From the NCBI RefSeq assembly GCF_002846205.1, contig NZ_PHKV01000009.1, forward strand, positions 62,001 to 126,000: 64,000 nt of DNA, written 5' to 3'. The position numbers and the translations under genes are program-made. Positions 32,249-41,196 of this stretch are shown in pieces. The notes under the pieces were generated by a model, which was given only the letters and a program-made list of their open reading frames with translations, did not search any database and was not told the DNA's origin. The stretch comes from Xanthomonas prunicola (GTDB lineage: Bacteria; Pseudomonadota; Gammaproteobacteria; Xanthomonadales; Xanthomonadaceae). Position 1 is the first letter of the stretch. Each line of letters begins with the position of its first letter.

Positions 32249-32325
32249 TGGTGCGCCCGGAGAGATTCGAACTCCCGACCGCCTGGTTCGTAGCCAGGTA
32301 CTCTATCCAACTGAGCTACGGGCGC
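32249..32325 (-). tRNA. tRNA-Arg (ACG), copy 1
   Basis: 77 nt including CCA, identical in sequence to the copy 95 bases downstream, with the same anticodon ACG. It is promoter-proximal. Both genes fit one transcript starting from the promoter at 32341-32369. Confidence 0.97.
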
Positions 32326-32340
32326 CTCGTCAGGAGCGGA

Positions 32341-32369
32341 ATTATGCGGATGAGCGACGGGCCCGTCAA
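32341..32369 (-). promoter_or_regulatory. Promoter of the tRNA-Arg pair
   Basis: On the minus strand TTGACG (32369-32364) and CATAAT (32346-32341) are separated by 17 bases, near the sigma-70 consensus. It overlaps the last codons of the alpha/beta hydrolase gene transcribed in the same direction. Confidence 0.7.
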
Positions 32370-33247
32370 TCCCTTTGTGAAATTCGATCGTCATTGATGG
32401 CATCGTCAGGCGCACTGCGCAGCGCAGCGACCACGGCCGCAGGAGTTTTCATCCAGGCGAAATGATCGCTACGCGTCCCCAGTTGCCTATCGTCCAACGT
32501 CACCTGCTGCGCGCGTGCCTGCGGCATTTTCTCGAGCAATGCACGCAGCGCACCTGCCGGACCCAATTTGTCGCGTGCAAGCGTCACCGCGCGGATCGGC
32601 ACGCGCAGTTGGCCCAGTGCCCGTTCCAGATCCCATGGCGCGCCCGCCGCGCGATAGCGATTGCTGCGGCCGACCTGCGCCCAATCGGCAATCAGGCTGC
32701 GTGCTTCGGTGCCGCCGAAGCCGAGCTTGCGCCCGTGCAGCACGCCTTGCAGGCGCGCCAGCCACGGCAACAACCGCAATGCCACGGGCAGGCCGTAGCG
32801 CATCGGCGGGGGAAACGTGCGCCAGTACGGCGAGCCGCTGGCTACGAGCCAGAGCTGGGCGAATTGCGCCGGATGCAGTGCGGCATGGCAACACGCGAGC
32901 TGACCGCCAAGGCTGTATCCGCCGATGACGCGAGGTCGCTGCCGGTCGTGCAGATCGAGCAAGGCTTGGCTGGCCGGGAGATCGTCGGCAAGCAGCGTGC
33001 GATAGCCCCAGTCGTGCTCACGCGACGGGCGCAGCGTGCTGCTGCCATTACCTCGCCATTCGTGCAGATATACCGCCACGCCGGTGGACGCGAGTGCCTG
33101 TGCGAAGGGTTGGTAATGCCGCGCTGCCACGCCCAACGCGGGTAGCCACAGCAGGCTGACAGCTGGTTGCGGTGGCGCGCAGCGGAGCACTTGCCAGCGA
33201 TGTCCATCTGCAACGCTGGCGAGCAAGGTATCGGTCTGCACGCTCAT
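32366..33247 (-). CDS. Alpha/beta hydrolase
   Basis: A 293-residue cytosolic hydrolase of the serine aminopeptidase S33-like (AB hydrolase) superfamily. The nucleophile elbow is IGGYSLGGQLA with Ser at about 113; an oxyanion stretch YLHEWRGNGSS precedes, and the likely catalytic His is in RSDHFAWMK near residue 265. Its substrate is not predictable. Its ATG overlaps the thiD stop (ATGA), so it is translated with thiD; relation to thiamin synthesis is unknown. The tRNA-Arg promoter overlaps its 3' end. Confidence 0.82.
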   Translation of the reverse strand: MSVQTDTLLASVADGHRWQVLRCAPPQPAVSLLWLPALGVAARHYQPFAQALASTGVAVYLHEWRGNGSSTLRPSREHDWGYRTLLADDLPASQALLDLHDRQRPRVIGGYSLGGQLACCHAALHPAQFAQLWLVASGSPYWRTFPPPMRYGLPVALRLLPWLARLQGVLHGRKLGFGGTEARSLIADWAQVGRSNRYRAAGAPWDLERALGQLRVPIRAVTLARDKLGPAGALRALLEKMPQARAQQVTLDDRQLGTRSDHFAWMKTPAAVVAALRSAPDDAINDDRISQRD

Positions 33248-34053
33248 GCGCTGGTCGCGGCGCCGAAGTGGTCGAGCACCAGCACATCGCTATGGCCGGG
33301 GCATTGGCCCAGACGGATGGCGCGTGCAACGTAATCGATCGCCGCTTCGCAGGCATTGAGCAACGACAGGCCCTGACACAACTGCGCGGCAATCGCCGCC
33401 GACAGGCTGCAGCCGGTGCCATGCGCATCCACCTGCAGGCGAGGATGCATGAACACATCCTGGGTCACGCCATCATCGAAGCGATCGAGTACACGTGCGC
33501 CTTCAGGCAGATGACCGCCCTTGAGCAGCACCGCGTTCGCGCCCAGATCGAGCAGGGCAGCGGTGGCGCGTTCGGCGGCATCGGCGCTGTCGATGCGGCG
33601 GCCGATCAATAATTCGGCTTCGGGCGTATTGGGCGTGATCAGCGTCGCCAGCGGTAGCAGACGCGTGCGCAGCGCCTCCAGTGCCGCATCTTCGAGCAGG
33701 CGTGCGCCACTGGTGGACACCATCACCGGATCGAGGACGACGAATGGTGGGCGATGCCGTTCGAGCAGATCGGCCACGCACTGGATGACGTCGGCATTGG
33801 CCAGCATCCCGAGTTTGACCGCCTGGATCTGGAAATCGGCGAAGCAGGCATCCACCTGTGCCTGCAGAAAGTGCAGGGGGGGGATGTGCACGGCGGTGAC
33901 GGCGCGGGTGTGTTGTGCGGTCAATGCGGTGATCGCCGACAACCCGTGCACCCGGTGTGCGGCGAAGGTCTTGAGGTCGGCCTGGATACCGGCGCCACCG
34001 CCGGAGTCCGAGCCGGCGATGGTCAATGCAGACAGCGTGCTGGGCGTGGTCAT
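33244..34053 (-). CDS. thiD: Hydroxymethylpyrimidine/phosphomethylpyrimidine kinase
   Basis: Phosphorylates HMP and HMP-P in thiamin synthesis. 269 residues; the ATG at 34053 gives [30 protein letters not shown], the standard N-terminus, while longer in-frame starts overlap the DUF1275 gene. [10 protein letters not shown] is the substrate motif; [33 protein letters not shown] and [15 protein letters not shown] (with catalytic DxxGxGC) follow. No ThiE fusion. It is flanked by a hydrolase it overlaps and by a DUF1275 gene 37 bases away. Confidence 0.95.
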   Translation of the reverse strand: MTTPSTLSALTIAGSDSGGGAGIQADLKTFAAHRVHGLSAITALTAQHTRAVTAVHIPPLHFLQAQVDACFADFQIQAVKLGMLANADVIQCVADLLERHRPPFVVLDPVMVSTSGARLLEDAALEALRTRLLPLATLITPNTPEAELLIGRRIDSADAAERATAALLDLGANAVLLKGGHLPEGARVLDRFDDGVTQDVFMHPRLQVDAHGTGCSLSAAIAAQLCQGLSLLNACEAAIDYVARAIRLGQCPGHSDVLVLDHFGAATSA

Positions 34054-34090
34054 GTGCCGATTCTGCACTGCTACCTGCAGGATGTGCGCA

Positions 34091-34762
34091 TCATGCTGCG
34101 CGCCAGTGACGCCATTGCACATAGGCGATATAGCCGGCACCGGCCAATCCTGTGAGGATGGCCGGCAGGTAGAGCGCGTCGTACTGCCAGCGCTGGAACA
34201 GCACAGTGCCGAGGATGCTGCCGCCAAGAAAGCCGCCGATGATCAGCCCGCTCAGTGTGAGTCGGCGCACTTGCAGCGGGCGACCGCGCAACAGGTGCCC
34301 CAGGCCGATCCCCAGATCGGTGAACATGCCGCTCAAATGCGTGGTGCGGACCGCTGCGCCACTGAGGGTGGTCGCCATCGCATTCTGCAGGCCGCAGGCG
34401 CCAGCGGCGAACAGTGCGCCGCCGACATGATGCAGCTTGAACAGCGGAATCGCGGCCAGCAACAGCAGTGCCTCGATCAGCAGCGCCGCACCGTAGCGCT
34501 GTCCAAGCCGCAAGGCATCGTCCTGGATGATCAGGCCGCTGAGCGTGGCGCCTGCGCAGAACGCGATCAGGATTCCCCAGAGAAAGCCGATCTCCGGCGC
34601 GCTGTCTTGCACTAGTGCCACGCCGAGCAGGCTGGTCGTGCCGGTGAGGTGGCTGACCACCTGGTGCTCCGAGCCCAGGTAGCCGACCACGTTGACCATG
34701 CCCGCCACGCTCGACAATGCCACCGCGCCAATCCAGACCCAGCGCGGCAGCAGCAGGCCCAT
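34091..34762 (-). CDS. DUF1275/YoaK-family membrane protein
   Basis: A 223-residue inner-membrane protein with about six helices. The family start is [42 protein letters not shown], with the conserved SHxTG motif in the first loop; [39 protein letters not shown] is the second signature. Members are predicted transporters without known substrate. It starts 6 bases after the lipoprotein gene on the same strand, so they are co-transcribed. Confidence 0.88.
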   Translation of the reverse strand: MGLLLPRWVWIGAVALSSVAGMVNVVGYLGSEHQVVSHLTGTTSLLGVALVQDSAPEIGFLWGILIAFCAGATLSGLIIQDDALRLGQRYGAALLIEALLLLAAIPLFKLHHVGGALFAAGACGLQNAMATTLSGAAVRTTHLSGMFTDLGIGLGHLLRGRPLQVRRLTLSGLIIGGFLGGSILGTVLFQRWQYDALYLPAILTGLAGAGYIAYVQWRHWRAA

Positions 34763-34768
34763 CGTGGG

Positions 34769-35251
34769 TCAGGGGTTGCCGTTGACGGCAATCTGCGAGA
34801 ACGCACCGGTCTGCGGGTCGTACAGCGCGCCCCAGAACATGCCGCCACCGCCGCAGACCTGGATCGCCTCGGTGGCCGGTTTCACTTCCGGCGTATTCGG
34901 CAGCCTGAAGGCATTGATGTAGATCAACTGCTGGCCCTGGATCACCACACCCACGTATTGGCGGTCGAACTCGCGGGGCTCGGCAATGGTGGGCGTCAAC
35001 GCGTCCTGCCACGCTTCGAGTTGTTCGACCTGCTGATGGCTCGGTGCCCAATAGCCGCTGATCTGGCCTGGATGCTTGGCCGGGCTGTCGCGCGAACAGG
35101 TTTGCAGCACCTGCTCGGCGACGCCTTGCCGGGTGATGATCCACGACTGCCCGTTCTTGAGGTTGGTGGGCACGCTGGCTGGCCCCCGTGTGGTGGCGCA
35201 GCCAGCCAGTGCGATCACGGCAAGCGCCACCGCGCCGCGACGGGCGCGCAT
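34769..35251 (-). CDS. Lipoprotein of unknown function
   Basis: A 160-residue predicted lipoprotein. MRARRGAVALAVIALAGCATT has a lipobox LAGC at residues 15-18; the following Ala at +2 suggests outer-membrane sorting. The mature part contains two Cys (TCSRDS, QVCGGGG) that could form a disulphide. The ATG shares its first base with the phoH stop (TGATG). I do not recognise a family; the VCGGGGMFWGALYDPQTGAFSQIAVNGNP end is distinctive. Confidence 0.75.
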   Translation of the reverse strand: MRARRGAVALAVIALAGCATTRGPASVPTNLKNGQSWIITRQGVAEQVLQTCSRDSPAKHPGQISGYWAPSHQQVEQLEAWQDALTPTIAEPREFDRQYVGVVIQGQQLIYINAFRLPNTPEVKPATEAIQVCGGGGMFWGALYDPQTGAFSQIAVNGNP

Positions 35252-36648
35252 CACAACACCTCTGAGGCGAAGTCGGCCAGACGCGAACGCTCGCCGCGAC
35301 GCAGCGTGATGTGCGCGCTATGCGGCCACGCCTTGAAGCGATCCACCGCGTAGGTCAGGCCCGAGGTGGTTTCGGTGAGGTAGGGCGTGTCGATCTGCTC
35401 GACGTTGCCCAGGCACACGATCTTGGTGCCGGGACCGGCGCGGGTGATCAGCGTTTTCATCTGCTTGGGGGTGAGATTTTGCGCCTCGTCCAGAATCAGA
35501 TACCGCGACAGGAAGGTGCGGCCGCGCATGAAGTTCATCGAGCGGATCTTGATGCGGCTGGCGAGCAGGTCGTTGGTGGCCGCACGGCCCCACGAGCCGC
35601 CTTCCTGGTTGTGCGTGAGCACTTCCAGGTTGTCGGTCAGCGCGCCCATCCATGGGGTCATCTTTTCTTCTTCGGTACCGGGCAGGAAGCCGATGTCTTC
35701 GCCCACGCTGACGGTGGCGCGGGTCATGATGATTTCGCGGTAGCGCTGCTGGTCCATCGTCTGCGCCAGGCCGGCGGCCAGTGCGAGCAAGGTCTTGCCG
35801 GTGCCGGCGGTGCCGAGCAGGGTGACGAAGTCGATTTCCGGGTCCATCAGGGCGTTGAGCGCGAAATTCTGCTCGCGGTTACGTGCGGCAATGCCCCACA
35901 CCGCGTGCTGCGTGTTGCGGAAGTCGTCGACCAGACACAGCGTGGCCTTGCCGCCGCCGACCTTGGCCACGCGCAGCTCGACCTCATCTTCGCCGGGCAG
36001 GTACAGGTACTGATTCGGGTACCAATCTTCATCGTCGGCCAGCACGATTTCGTAATGGGTGCGGCCGCGCTCGTTCCAGCTGCGCAGGTCCTCGTTGTGC
36101 TTTTCCCAGAAGTCTTCCGGCAGCTCGATGGCGCCGGTGAACAGCAGGCTGAAATCGTCCAGCGCGCGGTCGTTCTGGTAGTCCTCGGCGACCAGGCCGC
36201 TGATGTAGGCCTTGATGCGCAGGTTGATGTCCTTGGACACCAGGATGACCGGCACGTCCGGATTTTCTTCGCGCAGCGCCAGCACCGAGGCCAGGATCTT
36301 GTTGTCCGGCAGCATCGCGCCGAAGGTGCGGCCCGGATCGATCGGGTGGATCTGGAAATACAGCCGGCCGATCGCCGCCTGGCCCTTGAGCTGGATGCCC
36401 TGCGGATGGCTGAGCAGGATGCCGGCCTGGATCTGCTCGGCGTTGGTGTTTTCCAGCAATTCGTCCAGGAAACGGCTGACCTGGCGTGCATTGCGACTGA
36501 CTTCGGAGGTGCCTTTCTTGGCGTTGTCGAGCTCCTCGATCACCTGCATCGGCAGGAACACATCGTGTTCCTCGAACTTGAACAGCGCGGTGGGATCGTG
36601 CATCAGCACGTTGGTGTCCAGCACGTAGATGCGCTTGCCTCGGGTCAT
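35251..36648 (-). CDS. PIN-PhoH family ATPase/ribonuclease
   Basis: A 465-residue PhoH2-like protein. The N-terminal PIN domain (about 1-150) starts RIYVLDTNVLMHDPTALFKFEEHDVFLP, with the first acidic residue DTN, and continues EELDNAKKG and ILVSKDINLRIKA. The C-terminal PhoH ATPase domain has Walker [19 protein letters not shown] and Walker B YLILDEAQNLTPKQMKT, then VCLGNVEQIDTPYL. Mycobacterial PhoH2 acts as an RNA helicase and RNase; by homology the same may hold here. The start at 36648 gives the conserved MTRGKRIYVLDTN. It follows prxQ by 82 bases and its stop overlaps the lipoprotein gene. Confidence 0.92.
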   Translation of the reverse strand: MTRGKRIYVLDTNVLMHDPTALFKFEEHDVFLPMQVIEELDNAKKGTSEVSRNARQVSRFLDELLENTNAEQIQAGILLSHPQGIQLKGQAAIGRLYFQIHPIDPGRTFGAMLPDNKILASVLALREENPDVPVILVSKDINLRIKAYISGLVAEDYQNDRALDDFSLLFTGAIELPEDFWEKHNEDLRSWNERGRTHYEIVLADDEDWYPNQYLYLPGEDEVELRVAKVGGGKATLCLVDDFRNTQHAVWGIAARNREQNFALNALMDPEIDFVTLLGTAGTGKTLLALAAGLAQTMDQQRYREIIMTRATVSVGEDIGFLPGTEEEKMTPWMGALTDNLEVLTHNQEGGSWGRAATNDLLASRIKIRSMNFMRGRTFLSRYLILDEAQNLTPKQMKTLITRAGPGTKIVCLGNVEQIDTPYLTETTSGLTYAVDRFKAWPHSAHITLRRGERSRLADFASEVL

Positions 36649-36730
36649 TGGGTCTTCCAAGTGATGGAGCAGGGGCGAGCCATCACGCCTGCAACTGCAG
36701 GGTGATGGAGGACACGGGAACTCAGGGGCG

Positions 36731-37213
36731 TCACTGTTTGGCGTGCGCCTTGACTGCGGCCAGCACGGCCTCGGCATGGCCGGCGACCTTGACCTTGCGC
36801 CAGGCCTGCACGACATGCCCTTCGGGCGAGAGCAGGAAGGTGCTGCGCTCGATGCCGAGCACCTGCTTGCCGTACATGTTCTTTTCCTTGATCACGTCGA
36901 AGGCGCGGCATAGCGCTTCATCACCATCGCTGATCAACGGGAAGGTGAAGCCTTGCTTGGCGCAGAAGTTGTCGTGCGATTTCACCGAATCGCGCGAGAC
37001 GCCCAGCACGGCTGCACCCGCTTTTTTGAATTGCGGCAGCAATGCGTTGAAGTCCAGGCCTTCGGTGGTGCAGCCGGGCGTGCTGTCCTTCGGGTAGAAG
37101 TACAACACCACCCACTTGCCGGCATAGCTGCGCAGCGTGGTCTGGGTGCCGCCGGACAGCGCTAGCGGCAGGTCGAATGTTGCAGCGGGTAGTTCCAGTA
37201 CAGCGTCGGTCAT
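36731..37213 (-). CDS. bcp: Peroxiredoxin Q/bacterioferritin comigratory protein
   Basis: Thiol peroxidase reducing hydrogen and organic peroxides. 160 residues, peroxidatic Cys48 in KDSTPGCTTEGLDF. The Cys found five residues later in E. coli BCP is replaced by Leu; instead Cys84 (DNFCAKQGF) is the likely resolving residue. I recall the same C48/C84 pair in the X. campestris PrxQ whose structure is published, which supports the genus call. The C-terminal STFLLSPEGHVVQAWRKV block is typical. It follows rraB by 37 bases. Confidence 0.96.
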   Translation of the reverse strand: MTDAVLELPAATFDLPLALSGGTQTTLRSYAGKWVVLYFYPKDSTPGCTTEGLDFNALLPQFKKAGAAVLGVSRDSVKSHDNFCAKQGFTFPLISDGDEALCRAFDVIKEKNMYGKQVLGIERSTFLLSPEGHVVQAWRKVKVAGHAEAVLAAVKAHAKQ

Positions 37214-37250
37214 CGTTGCTCAGCCCAAAGTGGAGGGGCGTACGGCGCGG

Positions 37251-37601
37251 TCATGCCGGGCCGACGTCCATCCCATCATAAGCAGCCACATGGAAACGTT
37301 TGGCAAGTGCGTCGAATTGCGCATTGCGCTGATTCAGCGACTCGATGGTGTGATGCTCTTTCTTGTCCACATGCAGGAAGTACGACGCTTCATCGTCGCC
37401 ATCGTCTTCGTCGCGTTCGCCGAGAAAGATGTCGATGACGCGGTAGCCGTCCTGGGTGAGTTGCTCGGCGAGTTTCTGCAGCGGTTCCTGCGCAGGGTCG
37501 GCGAAGAAATATTCCCAGCGCAAGGGGCCGTCGAGATTCCAGTCGGTCTCGGAGCGGATGTGGTCGAACATCTGTTTCAGCGCGGAGATCGCGATGGCCA
37601 T
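37251..37601 (-). CDS. rraB: Ribonuclease E inhibitor RraB family protein
   Basis: A 116-residue acidic protein of the RraB/DUF695-like family: [83 protein letters not shown]. In E. coli RraB binds RNase E and alters degradosome composition. The central acidic patch EDDGDDEAS is visible. It starts 11 bases after gcvR. Function here is by homology. Confidence 0.85.
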   Translation of the reverse strand: MAIAISALKQMFDHIRSETDWNLDGPLRWEYFFADPAQEPLQKLAEQLTQDGYRVIDIFLGERDEDDGDDEASYFLHVDKKEHHTIESLNQRNAQFDALAKRFHVAAYDGMDVGPA

Positions 37602-37612
37602 TGATGGGTGCC

Positions 37613-38188
37613 TTAGAACTTCATCGGGTCCATGATCGCGTCGAGATTGAGGTGATCACAGAATTCCAGGAAATCATCGCGCAAGGCGGCGATGTGCATG
37701 TTGGCCGGCACCCCGATGGTCACCTGCGCAGAGAACATCTCCGCGCCGGTCTGCATGGCGCGGTAGCGCGTGCTCTGCAGGTTTTCGATGGTGATGCCCT
37801 GGCGGTCGAAGAAATCGGCCAGCTGGAACAGGATGCCCGGCTTGTCGGCGGCGATGACCTCGACGATGTAGGGCAGCAGGTTGGATTGGGTCTGTTTGGG
37901 GCCGGTGCGGTACCACACCAGCTTGAGGCCTTCCTCGCGTTCGAGCCGGGTCAGCATGGCTTCGAGCTTGGCGACCGAATCCCAGGAGCCGGTCGCCAGC
38001 GCGGTGACCGAGACATCGCGCCCCACCGTGGCCAGGCGAGCGTCCACGAGATTGCAGCCGCTATCGGCGATGCGGCGGGTGACGGGCAACAGGGGGGACT
38101 CCGGATGCGTCGTATAGGCGTTGATCAGGAGGTGATTTTCGGTCGGCGAAGGCCGGGGTGTAGAGTCAGTCAAAGGGGCTTCCGGCAT
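37613..38188 (-). CDS. gcvR: Glycine-cleavage repressor GcvR-like ACT protein
   Basis: A 191-residue protein with two ACT domains: about 20-95 ([39 protein letters not shown]) and about 105-180 ([53 protein letters not shown]). This is the GcvR architecture; E. coli GcvR binds glycine and antagonises GcvA. The ATG at 38188 is chosen because upstream codons run into the divergent dapA leader. gcvR divergent from dapA is the E. coli layout and supports the call. First gene of the gcvR-rraB-prxQ series. Confidence 0.88.
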   Translation of the reverse strand: MPEAPLTDSTPRPSPTENHLLINAYTTHPESPLLPVTRRIADSGCNLVDARLATVGRDVSVTALATGSWDSVAKLEAMLTRLEREEGLKLVWYRTGPKQTQSNLLPYIVEVIAADKPGILFQLADFFDRQGITIENLQSTRYRAMQTGAEMFSAQVTIGVPANMHIAALRDDFLEFCDHLNLDAIMDPMKF

Positions 38189-38332
38189 TGCATCAGGCTG
38201 AATGGCCGCCCGGGCAGGCGCCCTGGCGGTGACCAGCATACTTGCCCGTGGTTTCGCGCCGCAAGTAACATGCAGGTGGTTTCAACCCGCGCCCGTGCGG
38301 GCCTTTTCCTGTCACGTAAGAGCAGCAGAATC

Positions 38333-39241
38333 TTGTCCCTTTCCGGCATCATCACCGCGCTGGCGACCCCCTTCGGGCCAGACGGCGCACTCGACCTGGA
38401 TGCCTGGCGGCGGCTGCTGGAGCAGCAGTTGCACGGTGGCGTTCAGGGAATCGTGGTCGCCGGCTCCACCGGCGAAGCCGCCGCCCTGAGCGATGACGAA
38501 TACGACACGCTGTTGCGTGCTGCGGTGGCACAGGTAGCCGGCCGCGTGCCGGTGCTGGCCGGCACCGGCTTGTCCGGCACTGCAAAGACCATTGCGCAGA
38601 CCCGTCGCGCCGCGGCGCTGGGCGCGCAGTACGCGCTGGTAGTGACGCCGCCGTATGTGCGTCCGACCCAAGCCGGATTAAAGGCGCACTTTCTGGCGGT
38701 CGCCGATAACGGTGGCCTGCCGGTGGTGCTGTACAACGTGCCGGGCCGTACCGGCTGCGACCTGTTGCCGGAGACGGTCGCCGAGCTGGCGGGTCATCCG
38801 AATATTGTCGGCATCAAGGAAGCGCGTAGCGAGCCCGAGCGCGTGGCCGCACTGGTGGCGCTGCGCAGCGATCGCTTTGTGGTGCTGAGTGGCGACGATG
38901 GCAGCGCTGCGCAATCGATGCTGTCCGGCGCTGCCGGGCTGATTTCGGTGGCCTCCAATGCCTTGCCGGCGGCGTATCGGCGCCTGTGCGATCTGGCCCG
39001 CGATGGCCAGCGTGACGCTGCCACTGCGTGGGACGCACGTCTGAGCGAATACCACAGCTTCTGCGGGATCGAATCCAATCCCATCCCGGTCAAGGCGCTG
39101 CTGCAGCGCGCCGGGATCGGCCATGGCCTGCGCTTGCCGCTGTTACCCCTTTCTGCGGCGCACCAGCCTGCCGCCGACCGCCTTGCCGCCGACGCCATTG
39201 CGTTGGAAGCGCTTTCCAGCCGCGAAATGCTCGCGGCCTGA
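38333..39241 (+). CDS. dapA: 4-Hydroxy-tetrahydrodipicolinate synthase
   Basis: First committed step of lysine and diaminopimelate synthesis: pyruvate plus aspartate semialdehyde. 302 residues from a TTG start giving [24 protein letters not shown]; no ATG is near the family N-terminus, and an ATG at 38270 would add 21 residues without similarity. [38 protein letters not shown] and [21 protein letters not shown] hold the active-site Tyr, and the Schiff-base Lys is in [12 protein letters not shown]-terminal [18 protein letters not shown] is conserved. A terminator-like hairpin lies in the leader. bamC-like gene follows. Confidence 0.92.
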   Translation: MSLSGIITALATPFGPDGALDLDAWRRLLEQQLHGGVQGIVVAGSTGEAAALSDDEYDTLLRAAVAQVAGRVPVLAGTGLSGTAKTIAQTRRAAALGAQYALVVTPPYVRPTQAGLKAHFLAVADNGGLPVVLYNVPGRTGCDLLPETVAELAGHPNIVGIKEARSEPERVAALVALRSDRFVVLSGDDGSAAQSMLSGAAGLISVASNALPAAYRRLCDLARDGQRDAATAWDARLSEYHSFCGIESNPIPVKALLQRAGIGHGLRLPLLPLSAAHQPAADRLAADAIALEALSSREMLAA

Positions 39242-39257
39242 CCCAGGAGATCTATCG

Positions 39258-39776
39258 ATGCGTCATTCCGTTTCCCCCGTCCGCGTGCTGTCGCTCGCGT
39301 TGCTGGCGACCGCCACTGTCGCTGCCACGAGCGGTTGCAGCTGGTTTCACAAGGGCGCGCGCGGCGACTATGCGCTGGCCCCGGAAGCCCGTCCGCTGGA
39401 AGTACCGCCGGATCTGAATCTGCCCGACACCTCCGGTGCAATGAAGGTGCCGACGCTGGCGTCGACCACGCAGCGGCAGGCCAACACGCCGCCATCGGCG
39501 AGCGCCAACAGCGGGTTCACCGTGCCAGGCGAGCGCGATGAGGTGTTCGGCAAAGTCGGCACGGCACTGGCCGACATCCCCGGCCTGACCATCGCCAGCA
39601 AGGCGCAGATGCTCGGTTCCTATGACGTGAGCTACGAGGGTTCCAGCTTCCTGGTGCGTGTGGTCAAGGTCGAGGCGGGCAGCTATGTCTCGGCAGTGGA
39701 TCCGCGTGGCATGCCGGCGACGGCGGCAGCGCCGGTGGCCGTGATCACCGCGCTCAAGGGCAAGCTGGGCGGCTGA
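39258..39776 (+). CDS. bamC: Short BamC-like lipoprotein
   Basis: A 172-residue lipoprotein 16 bases after dapA, the genomic place of bamC (nlpB/dapX) in E. coli. ATSGCSWF holds the lipobox (TSGC, near residue 27). The mature start contains YALAPEARPLEVPPDLNLPDTSGAMKVP, matching the BamC unstructured region that binds BamD. After a Ser/Thr/Gln linker, a single helix-grip-like domain occupies about 90-170, against two in E. coli BamC (344 residues). A role in the BAM complex for outer-membrane protein insertion is an inference by homology and synteny. Confidence 0.78.
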   Translation: MRHSVSPVRVLSLALLATATVAATSGCSWFHKGARGDYALAPEARPLEVPPDLNLPDTSGAMKVPTLASTTQRQANTPPSASANSGFTVPGERDEVFGKVGTALADIPGLTIASKAQMLGSYDVSYEGSSFLVRVVKVEAGSYVSAVDPRGMPATAAAPVAVITALKGKLGG

Positions 39777-39801
39777 GGCCGGTTCACTTTGCTGGATAGC
39801 A

Positions 39802-39826
39802 AAACGGGCGCTTGGGGCGCCCGTTT
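39802..39826 (+). terminator. Terminator after bamC-like gene
   Basis: AAACGGGCGC / GCGCCCGTTT form a perfect 10-bp stem with a 5-base loop, 25 bases after the stop. It serves the convergent fdxA side as well (symmetric stem), with short T runs either side. Confidence 0.75.
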
Positions 39827-39910
39827 CGCGTTCGTACGGCACTGCTTGCAATTGCGCTGCAGGACGCGCGCGGCGGTGTAAACGCGCCGGGTCTGGGTGT
39901 GCAGCTCAGT

Positions 39911-40234
39911 TCAGCGCTGCAGCAATGGCAACTTGTTCGGCTTGCCATCCCATTCGGCGGCATCGGGCAGCGGTTCTTGGCGCACGGTCAGCACTGGCCA
40001 GGCCTTGGCGAGTTCAGCGTTGAGTGCTACGAAGCCTTCCTGGCCTGCCGGTACGTCGTCTTCCGGGTAGATCGCGTTGGCCGGGCATTCCGGTTCGCAC
40101 AGGGTGCAGTCGATGCACTCGTCCGGGTCGATGACCAGAAAGTTCGGGCCGACGTGGAAGCAATCCACCGGGCAGACCTCGACGCAGTCGGTGTATTTGC
40201 ACTTGATGCAGTTTTCAGTGACAACAAAAGGCAT
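39911..40234 (-). CDS. fdxA: 7Fe ferredoxin
   Basis: A 107-residue Azotobacter-type ferredoxin with one [3Fe-4S] and one [4Fe-4S] cluster. [62 protein letters not shown] shows the ligand sets CxxCxxxxCxxxCP and CxxCxxxC. The extended C-terminal half (about 65-107) is usual for this family. Monocistronic, convergent with the dapA-bamC unit and downstream of dgoK. Confidence 0.96.
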   Translation of the reverse strand: MPFVVTENCIKCKYTDCVEVCPVDCFHVGPNFLVIDPDECIDCTLCEPECPANAIYPEDDVPAGQEGFVALNAELAKAWPVLTVRQEPLPDAAEWDGKPNKLPLLQR

Positions 40235-40317
40235 GGCGGAATCCGGCGTTTAGCCTTCCAATTCTAAAGCAGTCGCGTGATGGGTGTGGGGTTGTCGATG
40301 TTTTTGCTGCTGGCTTG

Positions 40318-41196
40318 TCAGGCCAGCCCGCGCTGCCTGGCCAATGCGAACAGCCCCGTCGCAGCCAGATCTTCCGGATGCAGCTGGCGTTCGACGCCCA
40401 CGTGCTGCAGCGCCAATGCGTAGCGTTGCGCAAGACCAGGGCTGCCGACCAGGTGCACGGTAGCGTGGTCGCCGCGGTGCTCGCGCAGTTCGTGGCCGAT
40501 GAGCAGGCCCGAGAGGTAAGACGGCAGCGCTGCGGAAGACAGCCGTTCGAACAGGCCGAGCGTGCGGGCGCCGAACAGGTGGTGACTCAGTCCACCGGGC
40601 TCGCTGCTGCGGTCGACACCTTGCAGGAATGCTGCACTGTCCAGCTCGGCGCGAGTGTCATCCATCAGCTTGCCCAGGATGCTGTGTTGACGCAGCACGG
40701 CGTACAGCTCGCCGGTCATGACGGTGGCGAAACCGGTCAGTTGACCGTTGTCGATCCGCGCCCATTTGCTGTGCGTGCCAGGCAGGCAGGCGACATGCGC
40801 GCCATCGCCGAGTGCGCTCATCAGGCCGACCAACTGGGTTTCTTCGCCGCGCATCACATCCGGCACGCCGGCCTGTTCGTCGGTGCTGATGCCGGGCACG
40901 AACCACAGCGTGCGACCGGGCAGCAGGTCGTCATGGCGGCGCATCGCCTGGGCGAGCGCGTCAATGTCTGCGGGGCAGGGCAGATAGGCTTGTTCACTCC
41001 AGCCATTGCGGCTACCGATCATGCCCGAGAGCAACAGCGGGCCGTCCCAGCCGTCGACCAAGCCAGCCAGCACTTCGGCGAAGCGTCCCTGGCAGGCCAG
41101 GATGCCGTCGCTGCCGCGGCGCTGCGCAAGCACCTTGCCGTCGGCATCGAGCAGATAGCCGCGCAGACTGCTGGTGCCCCAGTCGATGGCGATCAC
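40318..41196 (-). CDS. dgoK: 2-Dehydro-3-deoxygalactonokinase
   Basis: Phosphorylates KDGal at C6 in D-galactonate breakdown. 292 residues. [23 protein letters not shown] is the ASKHA phosphate-1 motif of the DgoK family; GSDGILACQGRFAEVLAG and PGTHSKWARIDNGQLTGFATVMTGELYAVLRQHSIL are DgoK-specific, and VHLVGSPGLAQRYALALQ the adenosine motif. The GTG/ATG start overlaps the upstream lactonase stop on the minus strand, so the four dgo genes form one operon (dgoA first). An 83-base gap follows to fdxA. Confidence 0.94.
   Translation of the reverse strand: MIAIDWGTSSLRGYLLDADGKVLAQRRGSDGILACQGRFAEVLAGLVDGWDGPLLLSGMIGSRNGWSEQAYLPCPADIDALAQAMRRHDDLLPGRTLWFVPGISTDEQAGVPDVMRGEETQLVGLMSALGDGAHVACLPGTHSKWARIDNGQLTGFATVMTGELYAVLRQHSILGKLMDDTRAELDSAAFLQGVDRSSEPGGLSHHLFGARTLGLFERLSSAALPSYLSGLLIGHELREHRGDHATVHLVGSPGLAQRYALALQHVGVERQLHPEDLAATGLFALARQRGLA

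Noticed and set aside
32077-32325. Integrated mobile element at the tRNA-Arg genes
   Set aside because: No integrase or flanking partial tRNA copy is present; the second copy is a complete tRNA and shares a promoter and terminator with the first.
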